Origin: an uncultured Fulvivirga sp.
Lineage (GTDB): Bacteria; Bacteroidota; Bacteroidia; Cytophagales; Cyclobacteriaceae
Assembly (NCBI GenBank): GCA_947500555.1
Contig: CANMSE010000001.1
Span: forward strand, 806,001 to 870,000
DNA length: 64,000 bases
Direction of reading: 5' to 3'
Shown here: piece by piece, positions 1 through 8,841 of the stretch
Layout: every line of letters starts with the position of its first letter
Numbering within the stretch: the stretch's first letter is position 1
Notes under the pieces: model-generated
The model's input: the letters and a program-made list of their open reading frames with translations, nothing else
Databases searched by the model: none
Told to the model about the DNA's origin: nothing
Made by a program: the position numbers and the translations under genes

Positions 1-31
1 ATTATGTAATTGTTGACCTAATTTAAGAAAG

Positions 32-232
32 ATGCAGCTATATGCTGATGTTTGTTTAGCCGCTTCAGGTTTAAGCCTGCTATTTTTGCTTATTGGCTTA
101 TTTAGGCCATGGGTAATGCTGTGGTGGGAAGATCGTCAGAATAGGAAAAAGGTGATAAAAGTATATGGGTTTGCGGCTATTCTTTTCTTTGTAATTCACT
201 TGATTATTAAAGAGCTGGGGTCACTTTCTTAG
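32..232 (+). CDS. small two-helix membrane protein
   Basis: A 66-residue ORF with two hydrophobic segments, about residues 9-24 and 45-60, separated by a basic loop rich in Arg and Lys (residues 34-43). This pattern suits a small inner-membrane protein with a cytoplasmic loop. Its last 26 bases overlap the 3' end of the convergent methyltransferase gene. Only 31 bases lie upstream in the window, so promoter and operon context are unseen. No family is recognised. The amino-acid composition looks like a real membrane protein and not a frame shadow, but the start codon is uncertain. Confidence 0.5.
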   Translation: MQLYADVCLAASGLSLLFLLIGLFRPWVMLWWEDRQNRKKVIKVYGFAAILFFVIHLIIKELGSLS

Positions 233-1403
233 TGATCAATATAGTAGGCTTGCTGTCTAAATTGGTGCAGGCAAAAACAAAGTAATTCCCCCCATCTTTC
301 AGTCCGGTCGTTTTTCGAATTTTTTCAACACTATCTTTAAAATTCCTCGTGGTCACATTAGCCTTATTATCAGGAATGAGTTTCTTCAACTTTTTTTTAT
401 CGTAACCTATATTGGCCTCTATAACGAATGTCCTTCCAGGGAAAAAATCGATCAAATCGTCACTTGTAAACAATTGCGTATTTGGATGTAATTTCGATAT
501 GGAAAATCGCTGGGAGATCAGGTCAAAAGCTCCCGACTTCATGATGGAAGCATTGGGCTCATACAAATACTTTTTGGGCAGGGAGTAAGTAGTTTGAGCG
601 GTCGATACTTCAAGTTGAGAAAAATCAAAGCACTCTTGACTACCCTTTTTAAAATTTACTGTTTTAAAGAGTATATCTTTTACTTCCTTTTCTTCCACGA
701 GATAAAGAACTTCCTTGCAATCATTTTCAACAGACAAAATATGAACTTCATTAACGCCTTTCATGGATTTTATGGACAGATCGATATCCATCATTGGCGA
801 AGTCTTTATAAGTACTTGCTCGGCTTTGCTTTTTAAAATAGGAAGAAGCTCAACAACACCTGGAGTACAGTCAGCTAGTTGAAAAACACGATTTTTATGT
901 TGGTCCCTTCTGGCAGGGTCGATGTAAATCAGGTCGGCTGGATCATGCAAATCTTTCAAGAAGTCTTCCGCGAAACCAATAGTCACCGATAGGTTCTCAA
1001 CCCCCAATTTTTCAAAATTCACTTTTGTCAATTCAGCAATCTGAGAGTTTTGTTCGACATAATCACCCGTCTCAAATGAATTTGACAGAGCCCAAGCATC
1101 AACACCCGCACCACCTGTTAAGTCAACAAAATGCTTTCCACTGACCAGTGAGGCCTTGTATTTAGCAGTGGTTTCCGATGAACATTGTTCCATGGAAAGT
1201 TTGGGAGGGTATAAGATACCTGCAGTATCATACCATGAAGGCAACTTCTGTTTTGCTTTTTGTCGACTTGCAATCTGCTCGGCAATTAACTGAATAGGTA
1301 CACCGTCTACCTCAGAATAGCGCAACGATAATTGAAAAGCATCTTCTCGCTCATGCGCTTTGATAAATTGCTGAACCGATTCTTTTTGTAAATCAGCGAT
1401 CAA
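207..1403 (-). CDS. class I SAM-dependent methyltransferase with THUMP-like C-terminal domain
   Basis: A 398-residue protein with a Rossmann methyltransferase core. Motif I reads VDLTGGAGVD at about residues 93-102 and binds S-adenosylmethionine. An IDPARR motif at about 161-166 corresponds to the D/N-P-P-like catalytic motif IV region. The C-terminal third matches the pattern of Bacteroidota proteins annotated as THUMP-like, which suggests an RNA substrate, although the target base is not determined. The start codon overlaps the stop of the upstream asd gene by 4 bases, so the two are probably co-transcribed and translationally coupled. The SAM fold is clear from the sequence; the RNA substrate is inference. 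Confidence 0.85.
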   Translation of the reverse strand: MIADLQKESVQQFIKAHEREDAFQLSLRYSEVDGVPIQLIAEQIASRQKAKQKLPSWYDTAGILYPPKLSMEQCSSETTAKYKASLVSGKHFVDLTGGAGVDAWALSNSFETGDYVEQNSQIAELTKVNFEKLGVENLSVTIGFAEDFLKDLHDPADLIYIDPARRDQHKNRVFQLADCTPGVVELLPILKSKAEQVLIKTSPMMDIDLSIKSMKGVNEVHILSVENDCKEVLYLVEEKEVKDILFKTVNFKKGSQECFDFSQLEVSTAQTTYSLPKKYLYEPNASIMKSGAFDLISQRFSISKLHPNTQLFTSDDLIDFFPGRTFVIEANIGYDKKKLKKLIPDNKANVTTRNFKDSVEKIRKTTGLKDGGNYFVFACTNLDSKPTILITKKVTPAL

Positions 1404-2392
1404 TAAACCAGGTTATTTGCAGTCATATATTCTGCTATTTGAACAGCATTGGTAGCAGCTCCTTTTCGCAAGTTATCAGCAACCACCCACATGTTGAGTG
1501 TATTAGCTTGCGACTCATCCCTCCTGATTCTTCCCACAAATACTTCATCCTTACCGTGTGCATCCAGAGGCATAGGATAGACATTGTTTTTAATATCATC
1601 TTGAACAATTAGTCCAGCCGCATTCTCAAGTAATGTTCTTACTTGTTCCAGGTCAAAATCACTCTCGAATTCAACATTCAATGATTCAGAATGTCCACCC
1701 ATAACAGGTAGACGTACTGCTGTTGCCGTAATGGCTATATCGTCATCCTGTAAAATTTTTCGGGTTTCGTTCACCATTTTCATTTCTTCCTTGGTATATC
1801 CATTATCCATAAAGATGTCAATGTGAGGCAAGACATTCATATCAATTTTATGTGGATATACTTTGGTATGCTCTTTTCCTTCCCGCTCATTCATGAGTTG
1901 CTCAACAGCAGCTTTCCCTGTTCCGGTCACTGACTGATACGTGGAAATAATCAGTCGCTTGATCTTATATTTCTTATGTAATGGGGCAAGAGCCAATACC
2001 AATTGAATGGTAGAGCAATTGGGGTTGGCAATGATTCTGTCATCGATTCTCAGCAATTCGCCATTTACTTCAGGAACAATGAGTTTATGGGTGGGATTCA
2101 TTCTCCAGGCTGAGGAATTGTCAATGACGATGGTGCCGTTGTCTGAAAAACGTGGTGCCCACTCTAGTGAAGTGCTACCTCCCGCAGAGAATATCGCTAC
2201 ATCAGGTTTTTGTGCAATGGCATCTTCCATACCCATGACCTGATATGCTTTATCATTAAAAATGATTTCTTTACCCACCGATCTTTGAGAGGCAACTAAT
2301 AATAGTTCATCAAAATCTACCTGACGTTCTTTAATAACTTTTAGTACTTCTTGGCCTACCAATCCTGTGGCTCCTACAACAGCTAACTTCAT
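1400..2392 (-). CDS. asd: aspartate-semialdehyde dehydrogenase
   Basis: A 330-residue enzyme that makes L-aspartate 4-semialdehyde from aspartyl-4-phosphate with NADPH, the branch-point step towards lysine/diaminopimelate, threonine and methionine. The N-terminus carries the GATGLVGQEV dinucleotide-binding loop (residues 7-16). The catalytic cysteine lies in NPNCSTIQ (Cys126), and the active-site histidine region is GGHSESLNVEF (His234). Length is normal for the family. It is the first gene of a two-gene unit with the downstream methyltransferase, overlapping by 4 bases, and it is divergent from the secreted lamin-tail protein gene across about 60 bases. Confidence 0.96.
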   Translation of the reverse strand: MKLAVVGATGLVGQEVLKVIKERQVDFDELLLVASQRSVGKEIIFNDKAYQVMGMEDAIAQKPDVAIFSAGGSTSLEWAPRFSDNGTIVIDNSSAWRMNPTHKLIVPEVNGELLRIDDRIIANPNCSTIQLVLALAPLHKKYKIKRLIISTYQSVTGTGKAAVEQLMNEREGKEHTKVYPHKIDMNVLPHIDIFMDNGYTKEEMKMVNETRKILQDDDIAITATAVRLPVMGGHSESLNVEFESDFDLEQVRTLLENAAGLIVQDDIKNNVYPMPLDAHGKDEVFVGRIRRDESQANTLNMWVVADNLRKGAATNAVQIAEYMTANNLVY

Positions 2393-2453
2393 TCGCTAAA
2401 TATTTAAAGCGTAAAAATACTATTTTTGGTAGTTACCACAGCGATATTCTCTT

Positions 2454-5069
2454 TTGAAAACGATCATTACCATAGTTTGTCTACTGCTTGTCATGAAAAT
2501 GGCAAACGCACAGCTGGTGGAAGACTTTAGCGATGGAGATATATCCATCAATCCAACCTGGACATCTTCCGATGAATCGGGAAATGGTACGGATTTTATT
2601 GTAATTGCTGAAGAGCTTCAATCATCTGGTCCTTCAGCGACATCGACTATTTTTGTATCAACAGAAGCTGTTCCGTCAACTTCTGGAAACCTCATAGTAT
2701 GGGAGTTTTATGTTCGTTATGAACAATCGCCTAGTTCAAGTAATAATATTGAAATATTCGTTTTAAGCAATGAACCGGATTTATCTACGAATCCTGAAGG
2801 TTATTTTATTCGATTGGGTGAATCAGGTAGTGATGACGGCATAGATTTTTATAAGACGAGTTCTACCACCGCTTTAATTGAAGATTCAAATCCTTCAGTT
2901 GCGACAGGTGTCAATGTGCGAATCCGCCTTTCAAGGGATGATCAGGGCAATTGGTTACTTGAATCTGACCCCACAGGAGGAACTACGTACCTCACTATAG
3001 GCTCAGTTTCAGATACTGAATTTATCGATGGCCCACATTTCGGGTTTAAAGTAGAACATACCTCAACAAGAAGAGAGAGTTTCTTTTTTGATGATATAGA
3101 AATAACTGCTACTAATACTGATGTTACCCCTCCGGATATTACAATGGTGGAAGTAATGGAGCCCAATCAACTTACTGTTTTCTATAATGAATCGGTTGAA
3201 TCATTATCTGCAACTGAACTTACCAATTATTCGCTGAACAACGACTTTGGAAACCCTACATCGGCAGAACTTGTATCAATCAATGAAATTTTACTCACTT
3301 TTTCCACAGACCTAATTTCTTCAGATTATGAGTTGACAGTTGACAACGTAACAGATATAAGTGGTAATGCGATTTCTTCACAAGTAGTAGAATTTTCGTA
3401 TTTCATTCCTGACATTCCTGAATTTAGAGATGTTATTATCACTGAAGTCATGGCTGACCCCGAGCCTTCCGTAGGACTGCCTGATACTGACTATATTGAA
3501 ATTTTCAATAACTCTAACAAGATCTTTGATCTCGCCAATTGGACAATTGCAGATGGAAATTCTTCTGCTATTTTATCAACTTATATTTTGCCTCCAGGCG
3601 AATATCTAATTCTGACAAGTGTAGGATCGGCTACAGGTTTTGTGTCATTTGGGAATGTTCTAGGTGTAACGAGCTTTCCAAATTTTAATAATTCAGGTGA
3701 TGATGTTTTATTAAGTGACAACACGGACTTATTACTAGATCGGGTGATTTATGATGACAGCTGGTATCGCAGTTCGATAAAGGATGAAGGCGGATATTCC
3801 TTGGAGGCCATTGATTTGACCGATTTTTGTAGCACAGCTGATAACTGGATAGCCTCTGAAAGTAGTAATGGAGGAACACCCGGTCAGCAAAACTCAGTTT
3901 TTAGTAGTATGCCTGATAATATTGGGCCTGAGCTGCTGAACGCATTTGGAACCGCACCAGATACAATCACTTTAATTTTTAATGAATTACTTGATGAAAA
4001 CAGTATTCAATCTGCACAGTATCAATTAAGTAATGATTTAATAATCGAAAACATTTCATCAACAGACCTGACTACAGTCTTTCTAAAACTTTCTTCTTCA
4101 TCTCTCTTACAAACAGGATCAGTTTATGAGATTAATGTAACTAATGTTTCTGATTGCCCGGGAAATATAATTGGCAATCAAAACACGAAAAGATTCTCGC
4201 TTATTGAGAGTGGTGAGCCGGGTGATCTCATTATTAATGAAATATTATTTAACCCTAAAGTGGGCGGAGATGATTTTCTTGAGATATACAACAATAGTGA
4301 TCGTTTCATTTCTTTGAAAAACTGGAAGCTAGCCAATGGAGAAATTTTAAACGACTCATTGATAACAGGAACAATAAGGACTATAACGGATGAAATGTCT
4401 ATTGTTGGTCCTCAAGAGTACCGTGCTATTACCACAGACAATATAAACCTGCAAGATTTTTATCCAAGTGGGCAATCAGATAACTATATAGAAGCAGTTT
4501 TGCCCTCATTTTCGGATGATAACGGTGTAGTAGTTTTAATGAACTCTGGTGAGGAAATTATGGATCTATTCGCTTATACCGAAGATTATCATTCAACCAT
4601 ATTAAATGATAATGAGGGGGTTTCTCTTGAGCGAATAAGTTTTGAAGAGTCAACACAGAACGCTGATAATTGGATTTCCGCAGCTTCTAATGTTGGTTTT
4701 GCTACCCCAGGTTATCAAAACTCTCAAATTAAAATGATCAATACTCCGGGTACTGGTTCCATTACTATTGACCCAAAAGTTGTAATTCCTGATGGTGATG
4801 GCCAAAATGATTTCACAACTATCGGGTATTCATTTGATCAGCAGGGCTATGTAGCTACTGTGACTGTTTATGATATTGCTGGCAGGGTAGTGAAATCACT
4901 TGCTTCAAATGATTTTCTTCCTTCAAGTGGATTTTATACTTGGGATGGTACTGATGATGAGGGAAGAATAGCTAAGATGGGGTATTATATAGTCTATTTT
5001 GAAGCGTTTGACTCGGCAGGAAATACACTTAGTTTTAAAGAAAAAGTCGTCATAGGCACTAGGTTTTAG
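2454..5069 (+). CDS. secreted lamin-tail-domain protein with FlgD-like C-terminus
   Basis: An 871-residue exported protein. The TTG start gives a clean signal peptide ending near the Ala-Asn-Ala at residues 17-19. After an N-terminal beta-rich region, two modules repeat: a Big_5/SbsA-like Ig domain (about 222-320 and 487-585), each followed by a lamin-tail-like domain (about 322-430 and 590-730). The lamin-tail domains are marked by the related motifs VIITEVMADP and LIINEILFNP and by IEIFNNS and LEIYNNS. The last 105 or so residues resemble FlgD Ig-like / gliding-associated C-termini (PDGDGQND, then VTVYDIAGRVV, then YTWDGTDDEG), which suggests type IX secretion and surface attachment. The cargo role is inferred; no enzyme motif is seen. 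Confidence 0.85.
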   Translation: MKTIITIVCLLLVMKMANAQLVEDFSDGDISINPTWTSSDESGNGTDFIVIAEELQSSGPSATSTIFVSTEAVPSTSGNLIVWEFYVRYEQSPSSSNNIEIFVLSNEPDLSTNPEGYFIRLGESGSDDGIDFYKTSSTTALIEDSNPSVATGVNVRIRLSRDDQGNWLLESDPTGGTTYLTIGSVSDTEFIDGPHFGFKVEHTSTRRESFFFDDIEITATNTDVTPPDITMVEVMEPNQLTVFYNESVESLSATELTNYSLNNDFGNPTSAELVSINEILLTFSTDLISSDYELTVDNVTDISGNAISSQVVEFSYFIPDIPEFRDVIITEVMADPEPSVGLPDTDYIEIFNNSNKIFDLANWTIADGNSSAILSTYILPPGEYLILTSVGSATGFVSFGNVLGVTSFPNFNNSGDDVLLSDNTDLLLDRVIYDDSWYRSSIKDEGGYSLEAIDLTDFCSTADNWIASESSNGGTPGQQNSVFSSMPDNIGPELLNAFGTAPDTITLIFNELLDENSIQSAQYQLSNDLIIENISSTDLTTVFLKLSSSSLLQTGSVYEINVTNVSDCPGNIIGNQNTKRFSLIESGEPGDLIINEILFNPKVGGDDFLEIYNNSDRFISLKNWKLANGEILNDSLITGTIRTITDEMSIVGPQEYRAITTDNINLQDFYPSGQSDNYIEAVLPSFSDDNGVVVLMNSGEEIMDLFAYTEDYHSTILNDNEGVSLERISFEESTQNADNWISAASNVGFATPGYQNSQIKMINTPGTGSITIDPKVVIPDGDGQNDFTTIGYSFDQQGYVATVTVYDIAGRVVKSLASNDFLPSSGFYTWDGTDDEGRIAKMGYYIVYFEAFDSAGNTLSFKEKVVIGTRF

Positions 5070-5146
5070 AAGGATCTTAAGAAATTATTTTAAGATGAAT
5101 AGATATCTAAATTTTAATACGAGAATGGCCAACTATTAGCTTCGGA

Positions 5147-5344
5147 ATGCAGTTATTATACCAAACCCGCTACGTTATGAACTGTGTAATAGATTCTGCC
5201 ATCATGCTTCTTTCCAGACAAGGGCAAAACCCTAAGGCCATAAGAAGATACATTAGAATGAAGTACAAAATTAATATTGACTTGGCGGCACTCAAGGAAA
5301 GATTGAGTAAGCTAAATATTAATATTGAGCTAAAAGGAGCGTAG
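5147..5344 (+). CDS. small basic hypothetical protein
   Basis: A 65-residue ORF between the lamin-tail gene and the DksA-like gene. The protein is basic (pattern PKAIRRYIRMKYK) and predicted mostly helical, with alternating Leu/Ile in its second half. A second in-frame ATG at 5177 would give a shorter 55-residue product. No family is recognised. It has faint similarity in pattern to the L7/L12-like helical domain seen elsewhere in this window (LL-x-G spacing followed by an Ala-Ile-x-x-Tyr helix), which is too weak to name. If it is not real, 5070-5442 is a 373-base gap with no other gene visible. Confidence 0.45.
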   Translation: MQLLYQTRYVMNCVIDSAIMLLSRQGQNPKAIRRYIRMKYKINIDLAALKERLSKLNINIELKGA

Positions 5345-5442
5345 TCTATAAGTTTTATTCCAGATATCTTTTTTGTTTTGGCAAGCTTAAATTATTTTAG
5401 CAGCCAATCGGCAGGACAGCCTGTCATTAAACTAGAAAGGGC

Positions 5443-5823
5443 ATGGAAGAAAAAACAAGATATTCTGACAAAGAGCTAAAGGAATTTGAAGAATTAATCC
5501 TTGAGAAGCTTGATAAAGCACGCAATGAATTAAAGGTCCTTAAAGGAACTTTAAATAAAAGTGATGATGAAGGTACTGGTTCTACAGCAGTAAATACCAA
5601 AGTGCTGGAAGATGGCGCTGACACGGCAGAAAAAGAAAATCTGAACCAGCTAGCCGGCAGACAACAAAAGTTCATCAATAACCTTGAGGCAGCTTTGGTA
5701 AGAATCAAGAATGGTACTTACGGCATATGCTCTGTAAGCGGTAAGTTAATTTCAAAAGACAGGCTTCGCGCTGTGCCTCATACTACACAATCTATAGAAT
5801 CTAAACTTAGCCAGCAGAGCTAG
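5443..5823 (+). CDS. TraR/DksA family protein with degenerate zinc finger
   Basis: A 126-residue protein with an N-terminal coiled coil (about residues 8-45) and a C-terminal TraR/DksA domain with the characteristic GTYGICSVSGKLI segment (about residues 91-103) followed by the RLRAVPHTT segment. Canonical DksA proteins bind Zn2+ through four Cys; here only one remains (Cys96). The other positions carry Ser, His, Thr or Ser, so the finger is probably zinc-free and held by hydrophobic packing, as in other Bacteroidota members. The family binds RNA polymerase near the secondary channel. It is followed after one base by scpB. A possible promoter is TTG-n17-TATTTTAG, ending near 5401. Confidence 0.85.
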   Translation: MEEKTRYSDKELKEFEELILEKLDKARNELKVLKGTLNKSDDEGTGSTAVNTKVLEDGADTAEKENLNQLAGRQQKFINNLEAALVRIKNGTYGICSVSGKLISKDRLRAVPHTTQSIESKLSQQS

Positions 5824-5824
5824 G

Positions 5825-6388
5825 TTGGATTTTCTTCAAAATCATATTGAGGCATTAATATTTTGTTCTCCCAATGCCATTAAAATCGGGGATATCAAGT
5901 CTTGCCTAACTGAAATGTTCGAGGCAGATGTTCCCGAAAAGGATATAACGGGTGCTATTGAAGGTCTGACGGATAAATTTGGTGCCGAAGAGTATTCATT
6001 TGAATTAACCCATTCAGGGGGTGGTTATCAATTTATGACCAAGCCTGCCTATCAATCAAGCATTGGTATTCTACTTAAACAACAATCCAAAAGAAGACTC
6101 TCAACTTCAGCCCTAGAAACACTTTCCATTATCGCTTATAAGCAGCCTGTTACCAAAGGTGATATGGAAGCTATCAGAGGTGTTAATTGTGATTATGCTG
6201 TTCATAAGCTTTTAGAAAAAGGACTTGTTGAGATTAAAGGGAAGGCAGAAACAATTGGCAGACCTGTTCTTTATGGTACTAGTGAAAAGTTTATGGAATA
6301 CTTTGGTATTAATAATCTCAACGAACTGCCAACACCTAAGGACTTCGCTCCGGCAGAAAATACCATCGGAGAAGAAAATGAAGGATAA
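5825..6388 (+). CDS. scpB: segregation and condensation protein B
   Basis: A 187-residue winged-helix protein of the SMC-ScpA-ScpB condensin complex, which organises and segregates the chromosome. The two tandem winged-helix domains are visible: residues 1-75, and about 85-165 with the conserved TLSIIAYKQPVTKGDMEAIR region (residues 99-118) and the GRPVLYGTS turn. Translation starts at a TTG one base after the stop of the DksA-like gene, which implies tight coupling. It ends with an acidic tail. scpA is not in this window. The next gene, rluB, is a common neighbour of scpB in bacteria. Confidence 0.95.
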   Translation: MDFLQNHIEALIFCSPNAIKIGDIKSCLTEMFEADVPEKDITGAIEGLTDKFGAEEYSFELTHSGGGYQFMTKPAYQSSIGILLKQQSKRRLSTSALETLSIIAYKQPVTKGDMEAIRGVNCDYAVHKLLEKGLVEIKGKAETIGRPVLYGTSEKFMEYFGINNLNELPTPKDFAPAENTIGEENEG

Positions 6389-6412
6389 TGTGTGGTATCT
6401 TTGCATCCACGC

Positions 6413-7183
6413 ATGAAACACAAAAAAACTAACCCAAGACGATCCGAAAATTCAGCTTCACCTCAAGAAGTGAGGTTGAACAAGTATATAGCCAATTCAG
6501 GCGTCTGTTCCAGGCGTGAAGCGGATAAGCTCATAGCTACCGGAGAGATAAAAGTAAACAAAGAAGTGATTACGGAGATGGGTTATAAGGTAAAACCCAC
6601 GGATAAAGTATATCATAAAGGACAGCTGTTACAGTCTGAAAAACCGGTTTATGTTCTCCTTAATAAGCCAAAAGGGTTTTTAACGACTACGGATGACCCT
6701 CAGGAGCGGAGGACGGTAATGGAGCTGGTTAAAAATGCCTGCGATGAAAGAATATATCCAGTCGGAAGGCTAGACCGTGCCACCACGGGGCTTTTGCTTT
6801 TTACTAATGATGGTGCAGTGGCAGAAGTGTTGGCGCATCCTTCTAATAATGTTAAAAAGATATATAGGGCAGAGATCAATAAACCTATCACTAAAGAACA
6901 CTTTCAACAGATTGTTGATGGCCTTGAATTAGAAGACGGGCCCGTAAAAGTTGATGAGTTAGCGATTCTGGATGATAGAAAGGCATTGGGAATGGAAATT
7001 CACCTCGGCAAAAATCGAATTGTCAGAAGAATTTTCGAGCATTTAGGATACGAAGTGATCAAATTGGATAGAGTTGTGTATGCTGGCCTTGATAAATCTA
7101 ACTTACCTAGGGGCAAATGGAGGCATTTATCTGATAAAGAAATAAACCGCTTGAAAAGTTTAAAAATCAAAAAGAAGGACTAA
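6413..7183 (+). CDS. rluB: 23S rRNA pseudouridine synthase, RsuA/RluB family
   Basis: A 256-residue enzyme from the ATG at 6413; a GTG at 6392 would add seven residues that look like translated leader, so I prefer the ATG. A short basic N-terminal tail precedes an S4 RNA-binding domain (about residues 20-68, RLNKYIANSGVCSRREADKL). The catalytic domain carries the GRLDRATTGLLL motif with Asp121 as the nucleophile. The family isomerises uridine in a 23S rRNA stem-loop near the peptidyl-transferase centre (U2605 in E. coli for RluB) or U516 of 16S (RsuA). The scpB linkage and S4 domain favour RluB. It ends 4 bases inside the convergent sensor kinase gene. Confidence 0.9.
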   Translation: MKHKKTNPRRSENSASPQEVRLNKYIANSGVCSRREADKLIATGEIKVNKEVITEMGYKVKPTDKVYHKGQLLQSEKPVYVLLNKPKGFLTTTDDPQERRTVMELVKNACDERIYPVGRLDRATTGLLLFTNDGAVAEVLAHPSNNVKKIYRAEINKPITKEHFQQIVDGLELEDGPVKVDELAILDDRKALGMEIHLGKNRIVRRIFEHLGYEVIKLDRVVYAGLDKSNLPRGKWRHLSDKEINRLKSLKIKKKD

Positions 7184-8538
7184 ATCCAGTTTTCATTTAG
7201 TACGATAGTAAAAGTGCTTCCTCTACCCTCTGAAGAGGTGACTTCAAATTTGCCATCAAGTTTGCGAATGGCCTCCCTTGCAATGTAAAGTCCCAGTCCT
7301 GAACCTTCATTCACATTAGTTGCCCGATAGAACATATCAAATACCTTTGGAATGTTTTCATCTGCAATACCAATCCCATTATCTTTAATACTAATTCTTA
7401 AAACACCATTTTCTCTAACCATCGTTGCCTCAATGTAACTATTCGATTTTTGTGAATCAGCGTATTTGATTGAGTTTCCAATAAGGTTACTTAGAATAAT
7501 ACTAATCTGCGTAGGGTCTGAGTAGAAGTACTGAGGTGAAGTAGTATCCAGGGTTAAAGTAATCTCATTTTGATTTGAAGCAAACTGAAGTTGTTTGAAA
7601 ATATCATTTACAGTTTCCAGAAAATCAATTTTTTCTTTAGTTACGGGCATTTTAACACTCTTAGCATAATTTAGGATATCACCTACAATTTGATCCAGCT
7701 TTTTTATTCGAGATTCGATTCTGTTAAAGTAGTCCACAGCAACCAGATCTTGTGTTTCCAGTTTTGCCAGATTAGTAAGACCTAGTACTGATGCAATAGG
7801 CCCTCGTAAGTCATGCGAAGTGCTGTAAAGAAAATTGTCTAGCTCTTTATTTGTTTGCTGTAGCCTATTATGCTGATTATCCAGTAACCATGTGATCATA
7901 CCGATTCCTATAACAGCCATTGAAAACAAGTCAATGATACCAAAAGAAGCTAATGGAAAAGGGACATCAAACCCTGCGGCATTGCAAAAAACTATTCCTG
8001 AATGCCAAAACTGCTGTAGGCTGTAAAGTGCGAATGCTGTAACAAGAAATAGTTTACTAAAACTTTTCTTAAAAGCATTTGAAAAAAGAATCTTTACTGC
8101 TACCCACGCAAAACCAAATCCGATCAGCAACGATTTAATACCTACACGGATAACATATCGATAATTGCCTGCCTCAGGATCATTTTTGAATAAATAATAA
8201 CTTGCCAATGAAAAAAAGAAAACTAAAACAAAGCCAATCGATAATTGATGGTTCAACTTCTTTTGAGTGGAAAACTCGTTAACGCCAATGATTAAGAAGA
8301 GCACTTGTAAGTATGAAAACAAGATGATTCCAAACGAAGAAAATCCTATTCCGAAAACGGTAAGACTTATGGAGAAAATGTAGAATAATGTATAAGCTGC
8401 CCAGCTAATAGACCACCACTTTAGAAAAGGGCGGTTATAATTTCTATAATAGAAATAGAATAATGCTGAAATAATGAGCGATAGCAGTATTTGTGCTGTA
8501 TAGATATAGATTAATCGCTCAAGATCAGCATTGATCAT
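7180..8538 (-). CDS. orphan sensor histidine kinase with multi-pass membrane sensor
   Basis: A 452-residue kinase with about seven transmembrane helices in residues 8-220, linked by a short coil to a HisKA domain with the phospho-acceptor in YSTSHDLRGP (His242). A HATPase domain follows, with N-box LIGNSIKYA, G1 DNGIGI and G2 GSGLGLYIARE. The C-terminal signature FDMFYRAT is shared with two other kinases in this window. No response regulator lies beside it, so it is an orphan here. The membrane domain is compact with short loops, so the signal is probably membrane-derived or a small ligand; this is inference. Confidence 0.9.
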   Translation of the reverse strand: MINADLERLIYIYTAQILLSLIISALFYFYYRNYNRPFLKWWSISWAAYTLFYIFSISLTVFGIGFSSFGIILFSYLQVLFLIIGVNEFSTQKKLNHQLSIGFVLVFFFSLASYYLFKNDPEAGNYRYVIRVGIKSLLIGFGFAWVAVKILFSNAFKKSFSKLFLVTAFALYSLQQFWHSGIVFCNAAGFDVPFPLASFGIIDLFSMAVIGIGMITWLLDNQHNRLQQTNKELDNFLYSTSHDLRGPIASVLGLTNLAKLETQDLVAVDYFNRIESRIKKLDQIVGDILNYAKSVKMPVTKEKIDFLETVNDIFKQLQFASNQNEITLTLDTTSPQYFYSDPTQISIILSNLIGNSIKYADSQKSNSYIEATMVRENGVLRISIKDNGIGIADENIPKVFDMFYRATNVNEGSGLGLYIAREAIRKLDGKFEVTSSEGRGSTFTIVLNENWI

Positions 8539-8647
8539 ATTGGAGAGTTGTAATCAAGAATTAATTTAAATTAACAAAAAATAGTATGTATGCATACTAT
8601 TTTTACTCATTACAATTACTTTTAAGTAATATAATTGGATGGGGCCT

Positions 8648-8680
8648 AAAAAACAAAACCCCTTCAATTGAAGAGGTTTT
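8648..8680 (-). terminator. rho-independent terminator of tRNA-Phe
   Basis: Read on the minus strand, an inverted repeat (AAAACC at one end, GGTTTT at the other, with CTTC/GAAG inside, around a short AATT loop) is followed by GTTTTTT. It sits six bases after the tRNA 3' end. Confidence 0.75.
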
Positions 8681-8685
8681 GAAGG

Positions 8686-8758
8686 TGGTGCTGAGTGGGC
8701 TCGAACCACCGACTCACGGATTTTCAGTCCGATGCTCTACCAACTGAGCTACAGCACC
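8686..8758 (-). tRNA. tRNA-Phe (GAA)
   Basis: On the minus strand a 73-nt cloverleaf is visible. The acceptor stem is GGTGCTG/CAGCACC with discriminator A. The D-arm contains AGCTCAGTTGGTAGAGC. The anticodon loop CTGAAAA gives GAA, which decodes UUC/UUU. The T-arm contains GGTTCGAGCC-like sequence. CC follows the discriminator in the genome, but the final A of CCA is not encoded. The first anticodon-stem pair (27-43) is a U-U mismatch. A consensus promoter precedes it and a terminator follows, so it is a single-gene transcript. Confidence 0.95.
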
Positions 8759-8773
8759 TTTAAAAAGTGGATG

Positions 8774-8804
8774 CAAACTTATTGAATTTTGCATCCGGTG
8801 CAAA
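8774..8804 (-). promoter_or_regulatory. Bacteroidota-type promoter of tRNA-Phe
   Basis: On the minus strand the sequence reads TTTG, 19 bases, then TAAGTTTG. This is a perfect match to the Bacteroidota primary sigma-factor consensus TTTG-n19-TAnnTTTG. Transcription would start about 8-10 bases before the tRNA 5' end. It is the clearest promoter in the window. Confidence 0.8.
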
Positions 8805-8841
8805 TTTTTTTGTTAAAATTATAGTTGTAATTAGCTAAAAT

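Noticed and set aside
5427..5708. Ser/Phe-rich ORF opposite the DksA-like gene
   Set aside because: It is the antisense shadow of a coiled coil rich in Lys, Glu and Leu codons.
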